Shown here: positions 38,400 to 49,149 of the stretch, piece by piece
How positions within the stretch are numbered: position 1 is the stretch's first letter
Layout: the number at the start of each line of letters is the position of its first letter
Assembly (NCBI GenBank): GCA_964006375.1
Contig: OZ023269.1
Location: 61,801,968-61,865,967, forward strand
Direction of reading: 5' to 3'
DNA length: 64,000 bases
Source of the DNA: Tillus elongatus
Lineage: Eukaryota > Arthropoda > Insecta > Coleoptera > Cleridae
Made by a program: the position numbers and the translations under genes
The notes under the pieces: generated by a model
Database searches by the model: none
What the model saw: only the letters and a program-made list of their open reading frames with translations
Told to the model about the DNA's origin: nothing

Positions 38400-38872
38400 A
38401 TATTGACCACCTTCTTCTCAGTTCGTAGTTCAGCGTAGTTTACAGTGCAGCCGCAGCCAAGTCAGCGCTCCACCTACTTTGTTGTCCCTAAAACATCCTA
38501 TAGGCGGCCTTCGCAACAAACGTGTATACGTTCCTTCTTCTCAATTATTATTTTGCCCTCTAAAGTGTGTCGATCGAAATGGCACTATGCCCTTCTTGTC
38601 TGTTATTGTATTTACCAATTTGAGTTCTTCGAAATATCGTGAAGAGCCAGTGTAGTTCACAGTGCAGCCGCAGTCAAGTCAGCACCCACCTACTTTGTAG
38701 ACCCTAAAACATCGTATAAGCGAAATTGCCAACGAACGTTCATACGATTTAGTGGTAATTTCGTACAGATGTTACTCCGGTTCGCACGGCGGAGCGTCTA
38801 TTACAGGTAACCAACCGTAGACTTCACGCTTGTTTTTTTCTCTCGTCACTTATGGATCCAGTATCCGCCCTA
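38400..38872 (+). repeat. 330 bp repeat, partial plus full copy
   Basis: 38,400-38,520 repeats the GTTCAGCGTAGTTTACAGTG...GTCCCTAAAACATCCTAT part, and 38,540-38,872 is a fuller copy ending TTCTCTCGTCACTT. The right flank (TATGGATCC...CCGCCCTA) is shared with 50,880-50,904, so the boundary may lie farther out. Confidence 0.7.
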
Positions 38873-38944
38873 ATCTTGTTAACGTTGCTGGAAACCAGAC
38901 TCCCCTTCCCTCCAGGTCGAGACTACCCACTAAACACCCCCTTG

Positions 38945-39435
38945 AAACCTAGAGTGGTGGCGTAAACCACTCGCTGGCATTGCTTCACCACGTCCCTAAC
39001 TCTTGTTGTTTTAAAAACTTCTACATCCTGTCTTTATCCTCCTTTGACTTCGTAATTTCTACGACTTCTATTCCCAAACCCTTTCACTTCCCAGCATATG
39101 CTCCACCACATTATCTGCTGTTACATTTCTGCCAATATTATTTACATTTGTTCTCTCATTTGCGGCTATCTTGCGCACTCAAAAACGGTGTGTTCGGGCA
39201 TATCTCTATCACCACAATAGGTACATTCTTATTTGTCAACTATTTTCGTTTTAATTAGGTAAGACCTGAAACGCCCATGACCTGACAGAAATTGGGTAAA
39301 AATTATTATTAAACCCACCTCCCAATGCTGTCTCGATATCCATGTCTATATATGTGGAATGAGCCTCTTTGTCCACTGGGATGTTGACTTTTACTGTTCC
39401 CATTCTCGCTGCCACTTCAGCAATGTTTCGGTGCT
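38945..39435 (-). pseudogene. R1-type LINE, C-terminal fragment
   Basis: Minus-strand frames read KWQREWEQ, WTKRLIPHI, FTQFLSGHGRFRSYLIKTK and, after a stop, ECTYCGDRDMPEHTVFECAR. This is the conserved C-terminus of R1-clade and related LINE polyproteins, with the CxxC...H...C zinc finger after the reverse transcriptase. About 160 codons with three or more stops. The rest of the element is missing, and it is abutted by the 330 bp repeat flank and the MCP palindrome. Confidence 0.75.
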
Positions 39436-40019
39436 TGCTTCTTTTTTTCTTTTCTTCTATTTTCGTCTCTTTCGTAAGTTACCTCTATTGCCAGTAATTA
39501 GTTAAGCAAGCGCCACTATTGAAAATAAATTTAAGAACATGTTTGTCACTAAACATTAGAGGTAAAAAGAAGTTTAGTGAAGAGGCAGTGGCAGCAGTTT
39601 TGGTTATGGTGGAGATACGCATAGTGGAGTTTAGTTGGAATCAAATAAAATAGTTAGTTGCATAAAAACCAATTCTAGCAAACCTGCTATTTTAGTATTT
39701 TAGTTGAATTTCATCATTATTGAAGTCTAAGTATTTGTACTCTTCATAATTGTAGGCTCTATCAGGTTTAAGCATCAAGTGATTCTTTCGAATGTTCTCA
39801 GCAAGTTTTGTGTTGTGCTGCACTAAAATAATATCTTTTTGTTACCGTGCTAAGAGAGAAAAACTGTTTGGCGTTTTAAGGCATATTAGCTTTGAGTTGG
39901 TTGTCTCTCTACCTATCTATTGTTAGTTGCCTATCACCACAGCTCTTGGGCAGCTGTTGGACAGCTGTTAGACAGCGGTCTGTGGTGATACTGTATACCT
40001 ATCTAATATAAGAGACTAT

Positions 40020-40560
40020 ATAAGAGAGCTCTTGGCAATTCGTTAATAGGGATAACTAGAAATTGCTCCAATTTGGTTGCCACAGCAGATGTAGATAAAG
40101 CTTTTATGTTTAACATTGAATGCATTGTACTACGTATTCAACCAAACGATGTTATACAACAACAATTAGTAAAGTCGACTACTATGGATAAAAAGGTTCT
40201 TATACCATATAGAAAATGGGAAATGTATGAATACCAAATCTCACAAATTCAACTTAAGGCTTGTGGTCCATTAAGACTTCCTCAAACGCTGACCAGCCAA
40301 GATTTGGTATTGTAAGATTTGAAACGGGTTGATACAATAACGTTGGAAAATACATTCGAGATCTAAGACTTCACTTAAATTATAAGCAAATCCCCACAGA
40401 AGGTATGAGTCTGAACTTAAACCAAGTAAGTTACATCGAGCGTTCGTATGTTGGTAGAGAAACAACACCTATCTTGAATTACATCGCTTTTATAAAATAT
40501 CCCATGTTTGTATTACCTCGGATTAGAAGCCCTTTACAAAATATTCACGTTTGTATTTGA
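40020..40560 (+). pseudogene. Major capsid-like protein fragment (left palindrome arm)
   Basis: Frames read AFMFNIECIVLRIQPNDVIQ then KKVLIPYRKWEMYEYQ, later GLWPL-region equivalents in a shifted frame, RTPILNYIAFIKYPMFV-like sequence near 40,460-40,510, then breakdown. In intact relatives this protein runs through PRFVI..QTDR and FVxDCSxxxxxxK motifs. I recall it as the Maverick major capsid (double jelly-roll) family of arthropods. Short upstream sequence (TATATAAGAGAGCTCTTGG) is coding in the family, not a promoter. Confidence 0.7.
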
Positions 40561-40599
40561 TTGCTCCAGGTACAGCGATTCCATATAAACATTGGATAT

Positions 40600-41090
40600 T
40601 TTGTAAATGTCTTATAATCCAAGGTAGGTGTAGGTTCTATAGCAACATACGAACGCTTGAGTAATTTACCGGGTTAAAGTTCAAATTCAGACGTCCTGTG
40701 GGGATTTCTTTAAAATTTAAGTGAAGTCTTATATCCCGATTATATTTTATAACGTTGATGTATTTTCTAACGTAATTGTAACGATCAGTTTGCAATCTTA
40801 CAATAACAAATCTAGGTCGTTCAGTGTTTGAAGAAGTCTTATTGGGCCACAAGCCTTTAGTCGAATTAGTGAGATTCGGTAATTGATACATTTCCCATTT
40901 TCTATATGGCATATGAACCTTTGTATCCATAGTAATCGACGTTAATAATTGCTATTGTATAACATTGTTTGGGGTGAATATATTTGATCTGCAGTACCAT
41001 GCATTCAATGGTAAACATTAAAGATTTGTTTGCATCTGCTGCGCCAATCAAATTGGAACAATGTCTATTTAACAAACTGCTGAAAAGCTC
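40600..41090 (-). pseudogene. Major capsid-like protein fragment (right palindrome arm)
   Basis: The best-preserved stretch of this family in the window: 40,930-40,637 on the minus strand is open and reads MPYRKWEMYQLPNLTNSTKG, then SNTERPRFVIVRLQTDR and LHLNFKEIPTGRLNLNF. The PRFVIxxxQTDR motif is strongly typical of the Maverick major capsid-like family. Upstream, shifted-frame sequence encodes the NIECMVL-type lead. C-terminal half absent. Inverted relative to the left arm, so the two would have read toward each other. Confidence 0.8.
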
Positions 41091-41519
41091 TCATATATAG
41101 CCTTTGAAATTAGAGGTATACAGTATCAGGAGACAGCTGTCTAACAGCTGTTGTGTCAAACTAGTAGCTGTCTAACAGTTGTAGTGATAGACACAGAGCT
41201 GGCCAACAGCTGTCGCGATAGACGACTAACAATAGATACGTAGACAGAAAACCAACTCAAAGCTAGTATACCTTAAACCGCCAAACAGTTTGTATTCTTA
41301 GCACGGTAACCAACTAACAAGTGGTTTACATCAGACCAACAACCAACTTGTTTGAAACAAAAAACTTTAGCGAGATGGACGTGAGAAGAGAACAATATCA
41401 AGTAAAAGATTTTAGTACAACACAAAACAAAACTTGCTGAAAATATTCGAAATCACTTAATGCTTTAATCTGATAGAGCTAACAATGATGAAGATTTGCA
41501 TCCTTTAAACAAACATTAA

Positions 41520-41920
41520 TGATGAAATTAAACTAGATAAAATAGAAGGTTTGCTAGAATTGGTTTTTATGTAAAGGCCTAAGGCATATACTTATGACGA
41601 TCTTCGACACTATAAAGATATTCTAGGATCAAACAGTGTTTATAAACTTAAATACAATCCGAATGGGTGAACTAATTTTTCTCAGAAAAGTATCTTTTTG
41701 TTTATATTTAACCTTGACAGAGCTGCGAATGATGGAGCTCTACATGGTTTATACAAACGCTGAGACTTCACTAATGAAGAAATTCAACATGATAAAAGGA
41801 GGTATCCACATCTATTTAGGAGGTTTGCTAGAATTGGTCTTTAATTAAGGACTTAAGGCATATACTTATGACGATCCTCAACACCATAGAGATTTTCTAG
41901 AATCAAACAGTAAGTTTGAT
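41520..41920 (+). pseudogene. LWEL-family accessory protein, two tandem pieces
   Basis: Two repeats of a segment reading EGLLELVF...PKAYTYDDLRHYKDIL (about 41,540-41,640) and GLLELVF...KAYTYDD (about 41,815-41,880), separated by LYKRxDFTNEEIQHDK. The pattern resembles the GLWELI...YTxEDLxxYxxIL protein found elsewhere in this window (45,279-44,974). Likely the same accessory gene, duplicated and frameshifted. Function unknown. Confidence 0.5.
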
Positions 41921-42440
41921 TGAAGGCGTAGTTTCCCATGATGCTTTCAGATCCGCTGACTCTGAGTCTGCATACTTGGTTTGCTACATTGTTGTAATAA
42001 TAGCCCGTTGTTGTGATGAGACCATTCTCATCTATCTCGCGTAACATAAACGAAGTCAATTTTGGTGCGGTACGACTTCAGTTTGCGTGTGCAGCGCAAT
42101 ATTAGTGCCGTCAGTCCAACGTGTATTCGCCGTAGCCCGCAAAGTGTGCAGTAATTCAGGTATATTTTTGGGTTTCTCTTTATGGCGTTGCCCTAAGCTA
42201 CAGTATTTTAAACCTTTTTATTTTTCTGGTTCCTGTATATATTCTATCTACATTATCATTACCAGTCCACCAACAATTACTTACGCCGCCACCTCAGGTT
42301 TCTCCCTGCGGTGGATTCATTTCCTCGATACCGTTTTTAGCTTATTCCCACAAAATATCTGCGGTCACGAATCAATTCTAAAGGTTCATGCCGCTTTACT
42401 ACCTTAAAAAAAAGCTTGCCCTAATTTCACCATCATATTA
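41921..42440. other. Unassigned stretch
   Basis: A minus-strand frame (42,059-41,920) reads MTSFMLREIDENGLITTTGY then YYNNVANQVCRL, which looks protein-like but is unrecognised. 42,160-42,440 leads into the retrotransposon ORF1 fragment. Confidence 0.3.
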
Positions 42441-42589
42441 TGATGTGGGCCGTAAAACCTCAGAAATTAAAACAGTTCCGTCGACCCCAAAGTCCAACAG
42501 AACGCTAAGAAAATACAATTCCAAACCTTCATAGAGAAGTCATGACTCGTCTTCAGGTCCGAAATTATCAACTTCAAACTGCTACGACG

Positions 42590-43310
42590 GTCATCTACTA
42601 GACGATCCAATTGATAGGAACTATAAAATCGATGAGAGTGGTCCACCCCTCCAAATAGTTTCCAAAACCAAGTCGAGTCAAGATCCCCGAAAAACACATG
42701 TTTCTCAGTTTTGTTGCCACTCCTCTTCCACACAAATACCCGAGTAAGCTTCTTAAAAGTCCACCCCACCAATTCATCTCCACGCTAAGAGGCATTTGAA
42801 AGATCTGGCCAACGCTTTTCGCAGGAAAAAAATAAATGTCACCATAGCCAAAAATCTCAATGATTTTTGGTTGCCCAAGACTACCTTGAGGCAAACAAGC
42901 TCATGACACAGATAAACCCCAAGATCACACATACCAACGCCAGGAGGAAAACTAACCTCACACAAAAGGACCTGACTTCCGATTAGCATCCACCGGATAA
43001 AACACTTCAAAACCAAACCCCTCATGCCGCTTGATCTGATTAACCTACGGCGCTTTGAAAGGGCAAATCTTCGACGTGGTAACTGTCTGCGATTTAATTA
43101 TCACAGTAGAGTCACTACGCATAAAATTAGAGCCAAACCAATGCGATCGCTGCCAAAGTTTTGATCATTCTTAACTTCTTGCAAGGGCGAAGGTTGCTCT
43201 GTAAAGTGCGGTCAAAACGACGAGACCGGCAAATGTAAAAGTCCCTGGATTTTGCTGTAACTGCAAAGGTTAGCACACAGCCAATTATTTAATTACTCAA
43301 AATCAAGAAA
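42590..43310 (+). pseudogene. Jockey-type LINE ORF1 (Gag-like) fragment
   Basis: Plus-strand frames include KINVTIAKNLNDFWLPKT, RVTTHKIRAKPM and, at about 43,125-43,290, a CCHC-knuckle region with QCDRCQSF, CVKCGQND and CCNCKG spacing and a HTANY ending, all typical of jockey/CR1 ORF1 proteins that bind LINE RNA. At least three frameshifts. Followed by a duplicated non-coding segment. Confidence 0.7.
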
Positions 43311-43319
43311 AACCACAAA

Positions 43320-44040
43320 CATCAAAAAGCCATGGGTTTCACATGCAGAGGCTACTTTGGCTAATACCACCATCCACAAATCTACCATTCTAACTGCTCC
43401 TACTTCCATAAACTATACTCCCTCGCATCCCACCAGCTTTTTCTAGTAATAACACTACAGTAGACAGGGATTTTATTGTCAACTGTAGTGTAAATATTAT
43501 ATTATTATCATAACCCGATAATGATGCTATTAGGAGAGATAGTCTACAATGCAGCACCCGACCCCACGCAGACGAAGTTGAGGCATGCCTAAGGCCAAGC
43601 CGCTTATAGAATCATGCATAAAACTCAAAGGCAAGAACGGAACCTCGTCACCGTTTTTAGTGGCCACCAGAAATGCCCTGGGTTTCACATTCAGAGGCTA
43701 CTTTGGCTATTACCACCACCCACAAATCTACCATTCCAACTGCTCCTACTCCCACAAACTGTAGAGTAGTAGTAGTAGAAAGAGCTGGTGGGATGAGAGG
43801 GAGTAGTCCCTCTCATCCCACCAGCTCTTTCTAGTGATAACACTACAGTAGACAGGGATTTCCTTGTCCACGGTAGTGTATTTATTATATTATTATTATC
43901 ATTACCCGATAATGATGCTATTAGGAGAGATAGCCTACAATGCAGCACCCGATCCCAAGCAAACGAAGTTGAGGCATGCCTAAGGCGAAGAATCATGCAT
44001 AAAACTCAAAGGCAAGGTCGTAATCGTTTTAGTGGCCACC
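43320..44040. repeat. Tandem duplication of about 355 bp with an inner hairpin
   Basis: GGGTTTCACATGCAGAGGCT at 43,334 recurs at 43,680 and the following 300 bp match closely (...CGATAATGATGCTATTAGGA...). The second copy contains a perfect 26 bp-arm hairpin at 43,777-43,832 around GTAG. Confidence 0.85.
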
Positions 44041-44284
44041 AGAAGAACCTAAAACCTCAACGAATTAAGCCAGGTAAAAGACCTTTACAGCATTAGAATA
44101 AAATGGGAACCCCTAATGAAGAAAAAACAACTCACGTAATTGTAAAAAATTTTGTCCATGGATCTCAAGTCAATGCAAACCTAAATCAAGATGCGCAAAT
44201 ACATCAAGAACCACCACACCAAGGACTACAAGAATGTGATATTGAAGTCCAGTGATGTAACTGACTGGATCTTCATGCAGATAA

Positions 44285-44566
44285 CTACCGCAGGTCTGTG
44301 TCTATAACGAAGGTAACGGCCATAAACTAAACAACTATATTTTACACAATACATACACACTTCACTACCGAAATAATTCATATATCATGCTTACTCAGAC
44401 AACACACCTTCAACAATAGACGTCTGCATCTCAAATAATGTAAATATAAGAGACTTAAAACGCTTAATGAACTAGACTCAGATAACCTCCACATCCTTGT
44501 AGAAATCAGCACGCAAAATCACACCCCCGCACCCATACAAAAAACACAATTTAAACCAACTTTTCC
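44285..44566 (+). pseudogene. Jockey-type endonuclease fragment
   Basis: Matches the minus-strand copy at 47,971-47,700: YNEGNGHKLNNYILHNTYTL then ETxKRLMN/LNELDSDNLHILVEIS. NELDSDHLPVLVE is the EEP catalytic tail (SDH) of jockey LINEs, here SDN. Truncated at 44,566, where a capsid fragment begins. Confidence 0.65.
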
Positions 44567-44775
44567 CATTTTCTATATGGTATAGGAACCGCTTTATCCA
44601 TAGTAATCGACTTTAATAATTGCTGTTGTATAACATAGTTGGGGTGAATATGTAGTACCAATTTTTAACATTAAAGTTTATCTGCATCTGCTGCGACAAC
44701 CAAATTGGAGCAATTTCTAGATATCTGTATTGACGCATTGCCAAAAGCTCTCTTATATAACTTTGAAAATACTAC
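44567..44775 (-). pseudogene. Major capsid-like fragment
   Basis: Minus-strand copy of the RKWEM...AADADK...LYKRAFGN(S) segment, with stops. Only about 70 codons. Preceded (upstream on the minus strand) by the CAGCTG repeat. Confidence 0.55.
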
Positions 44776-44805
44776 AAAGGTATACAGTATCAGGAGAGAC
44801 CGCTG

Positions 44806-44862
44806 TCTAACAGCTGTCCAACAGCTGCCCAACAGCTGCCCAACAGCTGTCGTGTCAAAGTA
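44806..44862. repeat. 12 bp tandem repeat of CAGCTG
   Basis: CAGCTGTCCAACAGCTGCCC-type units, period 12, four to five copies. Shorter or diverged versions at 39,945-39,985, 41,130-41,215, 54,150-54,180 and 35,385-35,400, always between the LWEL gene end and the major capsid segment. Confidence 0.85.
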
Positions 44863-44884
44863 ATCGGTTTAATTACGTTGTTGT

Positions 44885-45365
44885 GTGTGTTATTACCAGC
44901 GGCTTGAGAAGCCACTAAAAGCCTCAGTCAACACGTTTAATCATCCCAGTGCACATACTCTTTCAGAGTCTTATTATGCATCATGATACCATAACCTGAA
45001 GTTATGAAAGTAGGAGGTGACTTTGCGCCCGCTTATTTTCAATAGAATTGGTATTACTATTTGTTGATATTTGGGAGAACTGTTGCTTAAAATGTCTTCT
45101 TGGGGATCGTTCTCTTTTCTGTGAAGACCAGTAGCTCTCATAATAACTGCATAATAAAGTAAAGCTTGAGAATTTTTCATAGCAGCCGTAACAGGTATTC
45201 TCAAACATATTAATTCCCACAGATGATTAGTACCAATTATTACCAAACATAATTTGAAAGCTATGTCCATTTCTATCATCTATGTTTAACATCAAATTTC
45301 ATAGGTTTGTTACCAAGCATCCAAGTGTTGGTGGTTTTATCATAAATAACACTATATAATTGTAT
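44885..45365 (-). pseudogene. LWEL accessory protein
   Basis: On the minus strand: YDKTTNTWMLGNKPMKF, stop/frameshift, TNHLWELICLRIPVTAAMKN, LHRKENDPQEDI, SSPKYQQIVIPILLK, then in another frame YVHWDD...LLVASQAAGN. I recall a family found beside arthropod Maverick genes with the same layout (WxxGNxxI...GTxGLWELI...YWDDPNELVxRLRLLxASQxAGN). Function unknown. It lies downstream of the ATPase on the same strand. Confidence 0.65.
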
Positions 45366-45479
45366 CAGGAAATCTGTGAAATATCTATCAACATAGTATT
45401 TAACACCAGTAGGCTATGTACTTAACATTCGTTCGTGAACTGAACAACTCAATACCAACGTTTTTCAGTTAACCGAGAT

Positions 45480-46111
45480 ATATAAAGTGATCAAACCTCT
45501 TGTGTTCAGTATCTTTAACATAAAATGTTTGTTTTGCCAAAATCCACCAAAAAGGAATTTCAACTTTTCAAAACTCCTATCGGTAGTTACATGATCATCA
45601 TACACAGGACTAATTTCATATTCAATTCATTGATTGTTGTTACCCTTACTTGGTGAAACTGAAGTTAGCTTCACATTGAAGGCAGAGAAATTATGTCCAG
45701 TCTGTATGTAGTAATTTCACCTTGTGTAAATAAAACTATGGTTTTAGCATTATCACGCACCAATGGTTTCGGACACAAATAGAAACCGTCAGTATGTCTA
45801 CCCATATAAAAATACGATTTTATTTTATCTTGCTTATCACATCATCTAATATAAAAATTGAATTGCCCTTTGCATCTGCTGGGTCAAATATTTCTTTGTA
45901 TTCACTGTATAGATAGTATCCAACAACGTTTGTAGCACACAACACCTTCTTTAACTTGCTATATTTAGGCTGATATATAAAGGCTTTGAGTATACGTATA
46001 TGTTTTCAAATGTTAAGTGGTGTGGACCACATATCAAACATCTAACTGAGGTTGGTCAAAGATGTCCATGTCTTTGCTGTTTGGGTGATGATGCTGTGGT
46101 AACAACATCAT
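45480..46111 (-). pseudogene. Packaging ATPase, inverted copy
   Basis: The clearest ATPase copy. From a start near 46,111: RHGHL...RCLICGP (Walker A start; the rest is deleted), ENIYVYSKPLYISLN, NVVGYYLYSEYKEIFDPADA, SIFILDDV (Walker B), DKQDKIKSYFYMGRH, FYLCPKPLVRDNAKTIVLF, then the hairpin insert and SFEKLKFLFGGF. Fits the FtsK/HerA-type ATPase of Mavericks. Two or more frameshifts and deletion of the P-loop end make it inactive. Confidence 0.8.
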
Positions 46112-46235
46112 CTATGTTTGTGACTGTTGGCTTTTCCGTGTTTTACAATACACATCGTTAACTAAACAAAAACTTTGTACGACCACTACATCCTATATAA
46201 ATACGCAGATATATCATACCTCATTAACAGTATAA
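46112..46235. promoter_or_regulatory. Divergent intergenic region with TATA-like word
   Basis: Lies between the ATPase start (minus) and the PLA2-like ATG at 46,236 (plus). TATATAAATAC at about 46,191-46,201 is about 35-45 bases before that ATG. Confidence 0.35.
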
Positions 46236-46480
46236 ATGTTGGTGTGTCAAGGTTAAGGTCTTGTTGACGCAATCATCAAAAAATTACCTGTTTAGCTGCA
46301 CGTATCTGGCTATCAGGTCAGAGGTCCAGGCACTAAAACGTTTCACGAGAGGTGATCAAAGCATCAATAATCTAGATCGTCCTTGCCTCTCGACAAGTAC
46401 AATCTAGAGGATTGATATTATATAATCATGATGTATACCAAAAGTATAATACTTATAATGTAGTCACTTATGTTTAAAAT
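46236..46480 (+). pseudogene. PLA2-like N-terminus joined to protease tail
   Basis: ATG at 46,236 starts MLVCQ, one stop, then GLVDAIIKKLPV, LHVSGYQVRGPGTK, SINNLDR. Coding is lost at the snap-back hairpin (46,370-46,407). 46,425-46,480 is the adenain-like tail (NHDVYQK...). The middle of both proteins (catalytic His of PLA2, pX segment, protease His) is missing at this join, which is shared by all copies with the hairpin. Confidence 0.65.
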
Positions 46481-46694
46481 TTTTAAATAAAAGACTTGAA
46501 CAGTACTATCTGTGTTTCAGTCATTGCGCGTACGTTTGATTTCAATCGCTCTACGTTAATTGGAATATTTCCACCATTTGTATTAAAACCAATACTTTGA
46601 TTAGTCTCTTCGCTTGCAAACTTTCACAGATATAACACTATACCAGGGTATAATAAGTTTCACTACTTTTTTGCTGTGAGTGGTGAAAAAAGTG

Positions 46695-47275
46695 GACTGG
46701 AAATAATTTTTCCTGATGGTTCGTATGAAATCAGTGATATCGATAAATACATTCAGAATTAGCATTGCGTCATTATATTAAAAAACAGTACCCTGCAGTA
46801 GAGAACAACATCGACGTGGTAAAGCTGTTTTCGCTAAAAAGCCAACAACAACACTTTAAAATGTGAGATGTCAGTATGACGCAGACTTTTCTATAGATGC
46901 TTGAATAGCACCAATATTGGTGTTTTCTAAACAACGTCTTACAGCGGTAAACTCCATGTTTCCGATTTAGCGGTGGAAATTGTGAGAGTAAAGACGATTC
47001 GTTTAGAATGTAATATTGTGGATGGTCCTTACCACGACGGCAACCCTACGCATACAGTATATGAGTTTACTCCTATGGTAGATCCAGGTTATGCAGTTGA
47101 TATAAAACCATATAGTAAGGTTTTTATGCCTCTTACGACGCGCATTATTTCGCATATAAATGTAAACATTGTCGATCAGAATTCAGTACCTGTGTCGTTT
47201 CAATGTGAGGAGATTATTGTAATATTGGAATTGAGACAGAGATCACCATATTATGTTGATTATAAATACTAGTAA
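46695..47275 (+). pseudogene. Minor capsid (penton)-like protein, best C-terminus
   Basis: The ATG has become ATA (about 46,709), but the following IFPDGSYEISDIDKYIQN is readable. After frameshifts 46,973-47,272 is open and reads VRVKTIRLECNIVDG, HTVYEFTPMVDPGYAVDIKP, YSKVFMPLTTRIISHINVNI, VDQNSVPVSFQCEEIIVILE. This HTxYEFxPxVxPGY...VDQ...FxxEEIxVxLxL pattern defines the family. A C-terminal MQYLDSLGYDVKE at 47,339 probably belongs to it. Predicted to be a capsid component; the assignment rests on memory of neighbouring Maverick genes. Confidence 0.75.
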
Positions 47276-47455
47276 TCAAGCCGCTTCAGCTTCAGTATCT
47301 TCGGTACCTCCATCGAAGAGATTCCATCCTGGGAGAACATGCAGTATCTAGATTCATTGGGTTACGATGTTAAGGAAACTACATATATTCGCAGACCCTG
47401 GGCACGACGAGTTAATCAAAGAGAAAGAAATAGACACATAGGCTTGGCATCTCTA

Positions 47456-48305
47456 TTGTATCGGTATTCCCGCCTCTCCCGAAAGAATTGTGCTCGTTTT
47501 TGTGGTTTTTGTGTAATCAGCTCCAAGGTTTCGAGTGTGAATTAGAGTTTATGAGTTTTTGGATGTTTTTTGTGTGATGAATCTTTGTAGCTGTCTTGTA
47601 TGACGGTGCGGAATTCAGAAATTGTAATCAATGTCTCGTGTTGTATGTACGGGTTTATTATGATTTTTTTATACTGGTACCAGTTGGCTTAAATTGTGTT
47701 TTTTGTATGGGTGGGGGGGTGTGATTTTGCGTGTTGGTTTCTACAAGGATGGGGAGCTGATCTGAGTCTAGTTCATTCAGCGTTTTACGTCTCTTATATT
47801 TACATTATTTGAGATGCAGCCGTCTAGTGTTGAAGATGTGTTGTCTGAGTAAGCAAAATGGTTGAATGAATTATTTGGATAATGGAGTGTGTATGAATTG
47901 TGTAAAATGCAGTTGTTTAATTTAAGGTCTTTACCTTCGTTATAGACAGAGTTCCAATTTGTGTTTGGCATTTAAGTCCTTTATTATGAGTGTTTTGTTT
48001 TGTGAGTTTAGATCGTATTGTTATTCTTGATTGTCGATGTTAGGTTGGCGTACGTTTTTGATGTAATAAATGGGTACTGCTGGGTTATGTTTTTGTATGG
48101 TGTGTGTTTCGAACAAGGCGTTTGTGATGGAGTTAAGTTTTGCTACCGAAAGATGCTGTTTGCATTACATATGGGGTGTTACGGAGATTATCGTGATCGT
48201 GGTATCGGAGTTTTGGTGTTCTTCGTGTTAGGTGTGTTTCCTGTATGCAGATTATATCTGATTGAATTTTTTCGGTTAAGATTTCGAGTTCGTTAAAACT
48301 TTTAA
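47456..48305 (-). pseudogene. Jockey-type endonuclease fragment
   Basis: Minus strand reads IQSDIICIQETHL (EEP catalytic Glu motif) near 48,250, then LNAKHKLEL-like sequence, TNWNSVYNEGKDLKLNNCIL, HYPNNSFNHFAYSDNTSSTL and NELDSDQLPILVE (catalytic SDxL). This is most of an apurinic-like endonuclease of a jockey LINE. Two frame changes. It interrupts the Maverick-derived array: the capsid-like downstream sequence stops at 47,455 and another capsid copy resumes at 48,306. Confidence 0.75.
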
Positions 48306-48919
48306 ATTCAAGACAAACTGTAGTATCTAAGTTTCAGTTATTGCGTGTACGCTTGCTTTCAATGGCTCTACGTCGATGGGAATATTTCCACCGTTAGTGT
48401 TAAAACCACACTTTGATTCATTAATCGCGCTTGCAAACTTTCACAGATATAACACTATACCAGACATAGAGCGTGGGTGTAATAAGTTTCACTGATTTTC
48501 TGATGTGAGTGGTGAAAAGCGTCGACTAGAAATAATTATTCCTATGAAATCAGTGATATCGACAAATGAATTCAGAATGAGGATTGCGTCTTACATTAAA
48601 GATAAACATCAGTACCCTGCAGTAGAGAATAACATCGACGTGGTAAAGCTGTTTTCGCTATACGCCAACAACAACACTTTAAAATGTGAGATAACATGTC
48701 AGGGTACTTCTATATGATACTTCATATAGACTTTTGTACCGATGCTTCAATAGCACCAATATTGGTGTTTCTAAACAACGTCTTACCGCTGGTAATTCCA
48801 TGTTACCGATTTATCGGTGGATATTATGAGAGTGTAATATTGTGGATAAACTATCCCTGGTATAAACATACCAGGGCAGCAAACCCACGCATACCGTATA
48901 TGAGTTTATTCCTATGGTA
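48306..48919 (+). pseudogene. Minor capsid (penton)-like protein, copy
   Basis: N-terminal motif shortened (GATGGTTCG lost), then NIDVVKLFSLYANNNTLKCE, FCTDASIAPILVFLNNVLPL, TRAANPRIPYMSLF (shifted HTVYEF region). Broken by stops. The C-terminal half is missing at 48,919, where an ATPase piece begins. Confidence 0.6.
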
Positions 48920-49083
48920 ATTATTTTTATGTCTACCCATTCAAAAATACGATTTTGTGTTGTCTTGCTTATCACAGGCTACATTATCAAAAATTGAATT
49001 GCTCTTTGCATCTGCCGTATCTAATATCTCTTCGTTTTCACTTTTGTAGCATACAACATCGCCTTTAACATGCTATATTTAGT
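48920..49083 (-). pseudogene. Packaging ATPase scrap
   Basis: Reverse complement of part of the ATPase: the SNSIF...DN..CDKQD...MGRH stretch and the preceding YSMLK segment, with small deletions. About 55 codons. Confidence 0.5.
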
Positions 49084-49149
49084 GAATAGTTAGCTGCTTG
49101 CGGTGTAACAAACACTATGCAAGTTAAAAGAAACTTGGTATGGGTGTGA

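Larger units (their letters stand above)
39640..41570. repeat. Large near-palindrome centred at about 40,570
   Basis: 39,640-40,545 and 40,590-41,570 are inverted copies, including TTTGGCGTTTTAAGG near 39,870 against CCGCCAAACAG near 41,280, the CAGCTG-rich stretch and the major capsid-like gene. Arms of about 0.9 kb with a roughly 45 bp centre. Divergence is visible (insertions near 41,150-41,220), so it is a real ancient inverted duplication. Confidence 0.8.

Noticed and set aside
39990..40070. TATATAAGAG with CAGCTG boxes as a capsid gene promoter
   Set aside because: The same bases fit the coding sequence of the capsid-like family (LYKRAFGNSLIR-type reading), so a core promoter here is unlikely.
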